This document shows, piece after piece, positions 1 to 5,601 of a DNA stretch of 7,379 nt. Numbering within the stretch: the stretch's first letter is position 1; each line of letters starts with the position of its first letter. The translations under genes were made by a program, and so were the position numbers. This DNA is from JBBITW01 sp037440525. GTDB taxonomy: Bacteria > Desulfobacterota > BSN033 > UBA1163. The stretch covers positions 1 to 7,379 of the forward strand of contig JBBITW010000175.1 of assembly GCA_037440525.1 (NCBI GenBank), read 5' to 3'. The notes beneath the pieces are model-generated. The model did not search any database, was not told the DNA's origin, and saw only the letters and a list, made by a program, of their open reading frames with translations.

Positions 1-28
1 AATCAAGCATTTTCAGGGTATTAATCAT
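1..28 (-). CDS. Possible start of a leftward gene, cut by the window edge
   Basis: On the minus strand an ATG at 28-26 opens a frame that stays open to the edge and reads MINTLKMLD. The same frame is open upstream to a stop within the inverted element (88-86) and also contains a GTG at 76-74, so the true start could be earlier. No good ribosome binding site precedes the ATG. The only reason to list it is that copy 1 of the inverted element lies just upstream, as copy 2 does for the transporter operon. Nine residues are too few to assign a family. Confidence 0.2.
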
Positions 29-68
29 TATTGCTAAACTATTAGAGGTATCCGCCCGAAGGCTTTTC

Positions 69-115
69 CACCCCACCTCCCCAGTCTATAAGATTAGTTT
101 TAAATACTTTTTCAG
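69..115 (-). repeat. Inverted element, copy 1 (minus orientation)
   Basis: Read on the minus strand, this stretch contains CTGAAAAAGTATTTAAAA (115-98), a short variable spacer, then a 23-bp block (91-69) with the core GACTGGGGAGGTGGGG. The 23-bp block is identical to 2326-2348 and the A+T-rich arm is nearly identical to 2299-2315. The element lies upstream of the radical SAM gene but points away from it, toward the left edge. It may be a leader or regulatory element of a leftward gene, or one end of a 2.28-kb segment flanked by inverted repeats. Its function is unknown. Confidence 0.85.
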
Positions 116-145
116 GAGTCTCTTTTTAAATCCTGGATAAGAGAA

Positions 146-1150
146 ATGACTCCAATTATCATCCCCATATTCCTTCCGCATATAGGTTGTCCCAATCAAT
201 GTATCTTCTGTAATCAGAGGACAACAGTTAAAGATATTCCATCACCTTCTTATGTAGAAAGGTTTATTGAGAGTTCAATCAAAACCCTGCCTTCAGCTCC
301 TGATAGAAAAAGAGAGATTGCCTTTTATGGAGGAAGTTTCACTGCTATGAGAAGGGATGAGCAGATTTCTTATCTTGAAAAGGCTCGAACCTTTCTTCTC
401 TCGGGTCTGATTGATTCTCTTCGCATTTCAACAAGGCCCGATGCAATAGATGAAGAGAAATTAATACTGCTTAAGAATTATGGGGTAGGTACTGTAGAGA
501 TCGGAACCCAATCACTAATCGATGAGGTCCTTCAGCTTTCAAATAGAGGCCATGATTCAAAGGACACTATTAACTCTATAAATCTTTTAAAAAGTTTTGG
601 GTTTGAGGTGGGTGTTCACCTCATGATAGGTCTTCCAGGCGATAATTTTGATTATTTTCTCAAATCCGTTGAGAAGCTCATTGACCTTAGAGTCAACTTC
701 CTCAGAATTCACCCGACCCTTGTTCTTAAAGGGGCCCCTCTTGAAAACCTTTGGAGAGCTAAAAAATATACTCCCCTCTCCCTGAATGAAGCTATTAAAT
801 GGCTTAAAGCTGGGGTCTTAAAATTGGAGAATGAATCCATCCCAATAGTGAGAATAGGTTTACAACCTACAAAAGAAATGGAAGACCATCTTATCGCAGG
901 GCCTTACCATCCTGCAATTCACCAAATGGTTCGTTCGGCAATCTATCTTGATAGGGTAGAATCTTTGCTTGAAAGATATCAGGATCTCAGTAGTGTGATT
1001 TTATTATGCAATCCAAGGGAGGTCTCCAATCTAAGGGGTCAGAAGAATCAGAATCTTCTCAAGCTTAAAGAGAAATATGGGATTAAAGAGATCCTTATTG
1101 AGGTAAGCGAAGCCATAGAAAGCGGGTCAATAAGACTTAAAATTCTATAA
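146..1150 (+). CDS. Elp3-like radical SAM protein with radical_SAM_C-type tail
   Basis: This 334-residue protein is a radical S-adenosylmethionine enzyme. The cluster-binding motif CxxxCxxC is visible at C15, C19 and C22 (GCPNQCIFCNQ). It is followed by the glycine-rich YGGSFTA (61-67), STRPDA (95-100), VEIGTQS (117-123), HLMIGLPG (158-165) and RIHPTLVLKG (187-196). The C-terminal RIGLQP (236-241) and GPYHPAIHQMVRSAIY (252-267) match the short Elp3-related family that keeps the radical SAM core and its C-terminal extension but lacks the acetyltransferase domain of true Elp3. By family knowledge it may act on RNA; no substrate can be read from the sequence. The ATG is preceded by a weak GGATAAGAG site. 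The stop lies 4 bp from the end of the convergent gene, with no clear terminator between them. Confidence 0.88.
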   Translation: MTPIIIPIFLPHIGCPNQCIFCNQRTTVKDIPSPSYVERFIESSIKTLPSAPDRKREIAFYGGSFTAMRRDEQISYLEKARTFLLSGLIDSLRISTRPDAIDEEKLILLKNYGVGTVEIGTQSLIDEVLQLSNRGHDSKDTINSINLLKSFGFEVGVHLMIGLPGDNFDYFLKSVEKLIDLRVNFLRIHPTLVLKGAPLENLWRAKKYTPLSLNEAIKWLKAGVLKLENESIPIVRIGLQPTKEMEDHLIAGPYHPAIHQMVRSAIYLDRVESLLERYQDLSSVILLCNPREVSNLRGQKNQNLLKLKEKYGIKEILIEVSEAIESGSIRLKIL

Positions 1151-1154
1151 GAAT

Positions 1155-1664
1155 TTATCTCTTAAGAACTTCTATTACTTCAAAGCGACTGAAGAGCCAG
1201 GATTTCTCCATCTTTTTAAGTTCACAGAAAAGTTCTCGCACTTCATCCACCTTTTCCCCAGATGATGATCTCCCGCTCAATCTCCCTGTTAGCTTAACAT
1301 GTGCTGTGAATTTATCTAAAAATTCTATTCTGTAGTCATCGAACCGGAGCGATAAATCTGAAAAGTACGAGCGTCCCCTCAATGCATAGCCTCCAATCTC
1401 TTCCCTTGTGTAACTCCCTGTAAAAGAATAAAGGGGATCGTCTTCGATCTTAAATTCGCATGGATCCGTAAATAATCGACTGATCTTTTTTATCCTGTTT
1501 ACCACTGAAATGAGGTCTTCATCAGAACTCTTCTCAATATATTGTGATAATAGTTTAAATTGCCTTATCACCCTTTTTTCCTCTCCTGAGAAGCGATGGC
1601 TCCAGAAGATGATCCCTATTAACAAAATCACAAATCCAACGAGAAGGTAACGAAGCCTTACCAT
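1155..1664 (-). CDS. Membrane-anchored protein, probably NTF2-like fold, function unknown
   Basis: This 169-residue protein begins with two arginines and one hydrophobic helix (about 5-22, LRYLLVGFVILLIGIIFW). The remaining roughly 145 residues are hydrophilic and probably extracytoplasmic. The body has a helical first part (about 28-65), then alternating strands ending in a pattern like SWLFSRFEVIEV (155-166), which resembles the last strands of NTF2/SnoaL-like proteins. That fold assignment is by pattern only. Its ATG lies within the last codons of the signal peptidase gene (ATGGTAA), a 7-bp overlap typical of translational coupling, so the two are co-expressed. A role linked to the peptidase or its substrates is inference. 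No catalytic motif is seen. Confidence 0.8.
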   Translation of the reverse strand: MVRLRYLLVGFVILLIGIIFWSHRFSGEEKRVIRQFKLLSQYIEKSSDEDLISVVNRIKKISRLFTDPCEFKIEDDPLYSFTGSYTREEIGGYALRGRSYFSDLSLRFDDYRIEFLDKFTAHVKLTGRLSGRSSSGEKVDEVRELFCELKKMEKSWLFSRFEVIEVLKR

Positions 1665-2152
1665 AATGGTGATCCAATTACCCTTTCAATTCTGGCCTGG
1701 CCGAATACATGTTCTTCAATGGGCATTGATCTATTATCCCCTACAACATAGATATGACCCCTTTCAACAGGCCGAGGTGGGAGATTCCAGTTGCAAGGAT
1801 ATCGAACATATGATTCTTCGATAAATTTTCCATTTACAAAAAGTTTTCCTTTACGGAACTCGACCCTTTCTCCTTCAAGGGCAACCACCCTTTTGAGAAG
1901 CATCCATCTATTTCCTGCAAAACGTATTGTAACCACATCAAACCTTTTTGGCTTCGAAAATAGGTAACGCAATTTCAAACAGAAATTTATACTTCCATTT
2001 CGATAGGTAGGTTCCATACTTGATCCACGAATGAGAAAAGGAGTTAAGATGTGGCCAAAAAAAATGTAAGTTATTAGGGCTATAAGGGAAGCTCGAAGAA
2101 AGAATCTTAGATTAAATGATGGAAGGAGAAATTGTCTTAATCTTCGATCCAT
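1658..2152 (-). CDS. lepB: Type I signal peptidase (S26), short single-anchor form
   Basis: This 164-residue enzyme cuts signal peptides from exported proteins at the outer face of the cytoplasmic membrane. One transmembrane helix (about 20-41) precedes the catalytic serine box GSSMEPT (43-49, nucleophile S45). The general-base lysine is K87 in LLKRVVALEGE, and GDNR occurs at 138-141. The length resembles the small Gram-positive-type enzymes more than E. coli LepB (324 residues). The last box reads GDNRSMPIEEHVFGQ and lacks the usual S-x-D-S-R that follows GDNR. A clear CAGGAG site (2163-2158) sits 5 nt before the ATG. It heads a two-gene operon with a promoter at 2204-2232. The secreted AttH-like protein in this window is a plausible substrate, by inference only. 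Confidence 0.93.
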   Translation of the reverse strand: MDRRLRQFLLPSFNLRFFLRASLIALITYIFFGHILTPFLIRGSSMEPTYRNGSINFCLKLRYLFSKPKRFDVVTIRFAGNRWMLLKRVVALEGERVEFRKGKLFVNGKFIEESYVRYPCNWNLPPRPVERGHIYVVGDNRSMPIEEHVFGQARIERVIGSPLW

Positions 2153-2203
2153 GAAAACTCCTGACCCCCTTTACCTTCTTGGTTGAAACTTCTCTTCAAA
2201 TTA

Positions 2204-2232
2204 AATATAATCGAGAAAATTCGATTTGCCAA
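2204..2232 (-). promoter_or_regulatory. Sigma-70-type promoter of lepB
   Basis: On the minus strand TTGGCA (2232-2227) and TATATT (2209-2204) are separated by exactly 17 bp. Each differs from consensus at one position. Transcription would begin near 2197, about 45 nt before the lepB start codon. Confidence 0.6.
2209..2226. promoter_or_regulatory. Candidate operator in the lepB promoter spacer
   Basis: AATCGAGAAAATTCGATT is a perfect inverted repeat with 6-bp arms and a 6-bp centre. It fills the spacer between the lepB -35 and -10 boxes, where a bound dimer would block RNA polymerase. The cognate protein is unknown. Confidence 0.4.
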
Positions 2233-2258
2233 TATATATTTAAATCTTCATCCTTTGT

Positions 2259-2287
2259 TTGCTCCCTACTGATTTGCCTATTATAAT
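2259..2287 (+). promoter_or_regulatory. Candidate promoter of the transporter operon
   Basis: A perfect -10 box TATAAT (2282-2287) lies 17 bp after TTGCTC (2259-2264), which keeps only TTG of the -35 consensus. Transcription from about 2294 would give a leader of roughly 98 nt carrying the inverted element copy 2. The weak -35 leaves room for an activator. Confidence 0.4.
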
Positions 2288-2298
2288 TATTGGGGTCT

Positions 2299-2348
2299 CT
2301 GAAAAGTATTTAAAAAGATTCTTTTTTATAGACTGGGGAGGTGGGGTG
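2299..2348 (+). repeat. Inverted element, copy 2 (plus orientation)
   Basis: This stretch contains CTGAAAAGTATTTAAAA (2299-2315), a spacer that is 4 nt longer than in copy 1, and the 23-bp block (2326-2348) identical to the reverse complement of 69-91. The block ends 43 nt before the ATPase start codon and includes GGAGGTG, a strong anti-16S match too far upstream to serve that start. The spacer here holds AAAAAG-ATT-CTTTTT, a small A+T hairpin missing from copy 1. It may be a shared leader or protein-binding site, or an end of a flanked segment. Confidence 0.85.
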
Positions 2349-2391
2349 AAAAAAGGATCATTTATTTTCTGAATAAAAAGGAGAGGAGTAG

Positions 2392-3072
2392 ATGGCCGAA
2401 TCAATCATTCGGGTCTTTGATTTATGGAAGAATTACGATGTGAATGGATCAGAGATCCCTGCCCTACGGGGGACAAATCTCGAAATCAAAAAAGGGGAGA
2501 GAGTTGTCCTTTTAGGAAAGAGTGGATCTGGAAAGAGCACACTTTTCAATTTGATTGCCGGGCTTGATCGCCCTACAAAAGGTCGTATCGAAGTTGAGGG
2601 TAAGGACTTAGAGGTATTGGGAGAAAAAGGACGAACCACATTACGACGTAAAAAGATTGGCTTCATTTTCCAATTTTTCAATCTTCTTCCAACCCTCACT
2701 GCCTTTGAAAATGTCTTTCTATCCCTTGAACTTGCGAACATAGCGAAGCCTGAATTAGCCCTTCATGCCTTAAAAGAGGTTGGTCTTGAGGGTAAAGAGA
2801 AAAGGTTCCCAAATGAACTCTCAGGGGGAGAGCAACAGCGAGTTGCCATAGCAAGGGCCATTGTGAAAGCCCCCTCCATCATCCTTGCCGATGAACCAAC
2901 AGGAAATCTCGATACAAATACGGGAAATCAAATTCTCGAATTGTTGACTCGAAGTTGCCATGAATCAGGCACAACCCTTATCATAGCAACCCATTCACAG
3001 TTAACATGCCACTATGCTTCAAGAATCCTTCGAATGGTTGATGGGACAATCTCTGAGGAGATGATTCATTGA
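2392..3072 (+). CDS. ABC transporter ATPase, LolD/MacB type (AttE-like)
   Basis: This 226-residue protein powers the FtsX-family permease encoded next. All ABC motifs are intact: Walker A GKSGSGKST (42-50, K48), Q-loop glutamine Q94 in IFQFFN, signature LSGGEQQR (143-150), Walker B IILADEPTGNLD (163-174, catalytic E168) and switch histidine H201. The LADEPTGNLD form and the length are typical of the LolD/MacB/FtsE group, which drives movement of periplasmic domains more often than classic transport across the membrane. The ATG follows a strong AAGGAGAGGAG site (2378-2388). The stop overlaps the start of the permease by 4 bp. With the downstream lipocalin gene, this fits the AttE part of AttEFGH-type systems. 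Confidence 0.93.
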   Translation: MAESIIRVFDLWKNYDVNGSEIPALRGTNLEIKKGERVVLLGKSGSGKSTLFNLIAGLDRPTKGRIEVEGKDLEVLGEKGRTTLRRKKIGFIFQFFNLLPTLTAFENVFLSLELANIAKPELALHALKEVGLEGKEKRFPNELSGGEQQRVAIARAIVKAPSIILADEPTGNLDTNTGNQILELLTRSCHESGTTLIIATHSQLTCHYASRILRMVDGTISEEMIH

Positions 3073-5558
3073 AGATTGTTATAAAATCCTTTCTTCGATA
3101 CCTTCCGAGACGCTTGAGTCTCAGCCTCCTTCAGCTGATCGGAGTCGCATGTGGTGTTTCAGCAGTGGTGGGGATGACCCTTTCTTCTCGCTCGGCCTTG
3201 ATGAGTTTTAACAACACAATAGAATTCCTCAGAGGCAAGGCAACTCACTCCATCCAGAGACCTGCAGGAGCTATGGAAGAGAAGTTCCTCTCTAAGTTGG
3301 CAAATGATCCTGCAGTGAAATGGCTTTCTCCTGTCATTGACCGTCGTCTCCATTTGGAAAGTGGCGAAACTGTTCACCTCCTTGGGATTGATCCTTTCCT
3401 GGATAGAAAGGTTCGCGCAGAAATTTCTAATGTAGAATTCCTAAAAAAGAGAGAAAATGAATCAGAAAATCTCCTCTCCTTCCTGAACGATGAGAGGACT
3501 GTCCTGGTAGATCGTCATCTTATTAAAAAAATTGAAAAGAATTCTTCTGAAATCCTTAAAACGGAGAGAGGTCCTCTTCGTATCATAGGAAGTTTTCCAA
3601 ATCCTTCGGGTGAACCACTTATCCTCATGGATATTGGCCATGCACAAAAACTATATCAGCTTCAAGGCTATTTTGATCGCGTTGACATGATCTTATCTGA
3701 TGAATCGGATTTCATCTCTCGATGGGGAAAAGGCTTCCTGGTACAATCATCCCGCCAGAGAAGAGAGACCTTCTCTGGAATGCTTAGGGCCTTTCGTCTT
3801 AATCTTGAGGCCCTCTCGCTTTTAGCCCTCTTTGTTGGTGTCTTTTTAATCTATAATACAGCGATGTTTACTGTAGTAAGCCGTCGTCGTGATACAGGGA
3901 TCTTAAGAAGCCTCGGTGCAAAGCGCATAGAGATCATATCAGCCTTTCTCTCGGAGATCTTTATCCTCGGTCTTCTGGGAGGGGCTTTGGGCAGTATCTT
4001 AGGTTATCTTCTTACCCGTTTTCTTACGAATCTCCTCGGAAGTAGCATCAGCAATCTCTACTTCTTTCTCAGACCTGAACCTGTTGGGTGGTCTATATGG
4101 ATTCCTTTGATAGGAATGGCTTTTGGATGTGCTGCAAGCCTTCTTGGAGGAGCTCTTCCACTTGGAGAACTCATTCGAACAGATCCTGTAAATGCCTTAA
4201 GCGGGAGAATTGCAACATCTGAGAGCACTCGAAGAGCCAAAAGGGCAGCCTTTGGAGGTCTTTTCATCCTCCTTATAAGTTTTCTCCTTTTTCTTCTCCC
4301 CGAAGGAAATGTCTATCTTGGTTTTACAGGGGTTTTTGGATTCATCCTCGGAGTTAGCCTGCTTACTGGTTTCATCCTCTTGATACTCAATCCCGTGATA
4401 AGAAGGATTTTTGGAATATTAGGTGGCCTTCCAGGGAAAATAGCTTCAGGCAATATTCAGAGGAATTTGGGACGAACAGGGGTAGCTATGGCTGCATTTA
4501 TGGTCTCACTCTCGATGTCAATTGCCCTCAGCGAGATGATCTGGAGTTTTAGAGAATCACTTATCTGGTGGATGGATACTCAGATTCGCGGTGATCTATA
4601 TATCGGGAAGATTGACGAAACTGAAGTCCCTGAAGATCTTTTTGAAGAGATCAAAAAGATTGAAGGAATCGGTGGAGTGCATCCTTATCGAAATGTTCAA
4701 ACCCTTTATCGCAATACCTCGATCAATGTGAGTGCAGTGGATTCTTCGGTTTTGCGAAGGTATGCCCGATTCGGTTGGCTTAATGGTGGAGATGAGAACT
4801 GGGAGAAGGTGAAGAGAGGAGGTGTGATCGTATCTGAAAGTTTTTCACGTCGTTTTGGAGTAAAAAGAGGAGAGATGATTGTCCTTGAGGGTATGAATGG
4901 TCCTTTGGAGTTCAAGGTAGAGGCCATCTTTTATGATTATACCACTGAGCATGGTCTTGTGATGATGGACAGAACGACCTATATAAAAACATTTGGAGAC
5001 CGCAGGCTCAACAATATAGGAATCTTTATTGATCCAGATCATCCCCGCAGGGCAGAACTTCTCGATGAAGTAGCAAGAAGGGCCAAGGCAAGAGGTCTTC
5101 CTGTTTTTAAAGGATCAGAGTTTCACCAGAATATTCTCGAAGTTTTCGATAACACATTTGCCATAACCCGTTCGATGCGCGTTATAGCTATTATTGTTGC
5201 ATTCTTCGGGATTGCAGGTGCACTGCTTACGCTCTTCATTGAACGAAGCCGTGAATTTGGCATCTACAGGGCCATAGGTTTTTCCACCGATCAGGTGGCA
5301 AGGATGACCTTGCTTGAAGGGCTTGAAATGGGACTTGTAAGCTTTATCTTGAGCACTGCTGTTGGAACGGTCCTTGCTGTTCTCCTTATCAAGGTGATCA
5401 ATCTAAGGAGCTTTAACTGGACGATCTTCTATTTTCCTGCATGGCAACCTTATCTTTTTACAGGGGTCACAGCGATTCTTGCAAGTCTCGGTGCAGCAGC
5501 TTATCCAATCTGGAGGGTCTTCAGGGTCTATCCTCAAATTCAGATCAGAGAGGAGTAG
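3069..5558 (+). CDS. ABC permease with two FtsX domains, AttF-AttG-like fusion
   Basis: This 829-residue inner-membrane protein has about ten helices (near 16-38, 246-270, 288-318, 342-366, 394-411, 417-442, 470-493, 703-725, 745-775 and 793-816). Two MacB_PCD-like extracytoplasmic domains lie at about 40-240 and 495-700. Each half carries an FtsX domain with the cytoplasmic coupling motif: RRRDTGILRSLGAKRIEI (272-289) and RSREFGIYRAIGFSTDQV (726-743). One chain therefore supplies both halves of the pore, instead of separate AttF and AttG proteins. The start is TTG at 3069, sharing TTGA with the ATPase stop. GAGGAG (3055-3060) lies 8 nt upstream, which supports this start. No MacA- or TolC-like partner is encoded here, so the lipocalin next door is the likely partner. 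Confidence 0.9.
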   Translation: MKIVIKSFLRYLPRRLSLSLLQLIGVACGVSAVVGMTLSSRSALMSFNNTIEFLRGKATHSIQRPAGAMEEKFLSKLANDPAVKWLSPVIDRRLHLESGETVHLLGIDPFLDRKVRAEISNVEFLKKRENESENLLSFLNDERTVLVDRHLIKKIEKNSSEILKTERGPLRIIGSFPNPSGEPLILMDIGHAQKLYQLQGYFDRVDMILSDESDFISRWGKGFLVQSSRQRRETFSGMLRAFRLNLEALSLLALFVGVFLIYNTAMFTVVSRRRDTGILRSLGAKRIEIISAFLSEIFILGLLGGALGSILGYLLTRFLTNLLGSSISNLYFFLRPEPVGWSIWIPLIGMAFGCAASLLGGALPLGELIRTDPVNALSGRIATSESTRRAKRAAFGGLFILLISFLLFLLPEGNVYLGFTGVFGFILGVSLLTGFILLILNPVIRRIFGILGGLPGKIASGNIQRNLGRTGVAMAAFMVSLSMSIALSEMIWSFRESLIWWMDTQIRGDLYIGKIDETEVPEDLFEEIKKIEGIGGVHPYRNVQTLYRNTSINVSAVDSSVLRRYARFGWLNGGDENWEKVKRGGVIVSESFSRRFGVKRGEMIVLEGMNGPLEFKVEAIFYDYTTEHGLVMMDRTTYIKTFGDRRLNNIGIFIDPDHPRRAELLDEVARRAKARGLPVFKGSEFHQNILEVFDNTFAITRSMRVIAIIVAFFGIAGALLTLFIERSREFGIYRAIGFSTDQVARMTLLEGLEMGLVSFILSTAVGTVLAVLLIKVINLRSFNWTIFYFPAWQPYLFTGVTAILASLGAAAYPIWRVFRVYPQIQIREE

Positions 5559-5576
5559 TTTCCACCATTTCTACTC
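5553..5576 (+). other. Inverted repeat at the permease stop codon
   Basis: GAGTAG (5553-5558) and CTACTC (5571-5576) form a perfect 6-bp stem with a 12-nt loop; the permease stop TAG is inside the stem. No T-run follows, so it is not a usual terminator. It could influence mRNA stability or translation of the next gene, or be chance. Confidence 0.25.
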
Positions 5577-5601
5577 TAAATGGGATTAAAAGGTTAATCA
5601 A

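Larger units (their letters stand above)
2153..2391. promoter_or_regulatory. Divergent control region between lepB and the transporter operon
   Basis: This 239-bp A+T-rich region separates two divergent operons. It holds the leftward lepB promoter, an inverted repeat within that promoter, a candidate rightward promoter and copy 2 of the inverted element. No gene of ordinary size is present. Each part is described separately. Confidence 0.8.

Noticed and set aside
62..91. Riboswitch in the leftward leader (GCC-TTCG-GGC hairpin after copy 1)
   Set aside because: A small UUCG hairpin is present, but no conserved core of the cobalamin, TPP, SAM, glycine, fluoride or c-di-GMP classes could be matched.
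1140..1156. Inverted repeat AAATTC-TATAA-GAATTT between the convergent genes as a terminator
   Set aside because: The stem is only A+T-rich with one G-C pair per arm, and it is not followed by a proper T-run on either strand.
2335..2348. G-quadruplex formed by GGGGAGGTGGGG
   Set aside because: The G-runs allow at most a two-tetrad structure, which is weak; conservation of the flanking non-G bases in both copies suggests another reason for the match.
2433..2741. Minus-strand open frame of 102 codons opposite the ATPase gene
   Set aside because: It runs antisense to the ATPase over the Walker A region and resembles no family; it is a by-product of codon use in the real gene.
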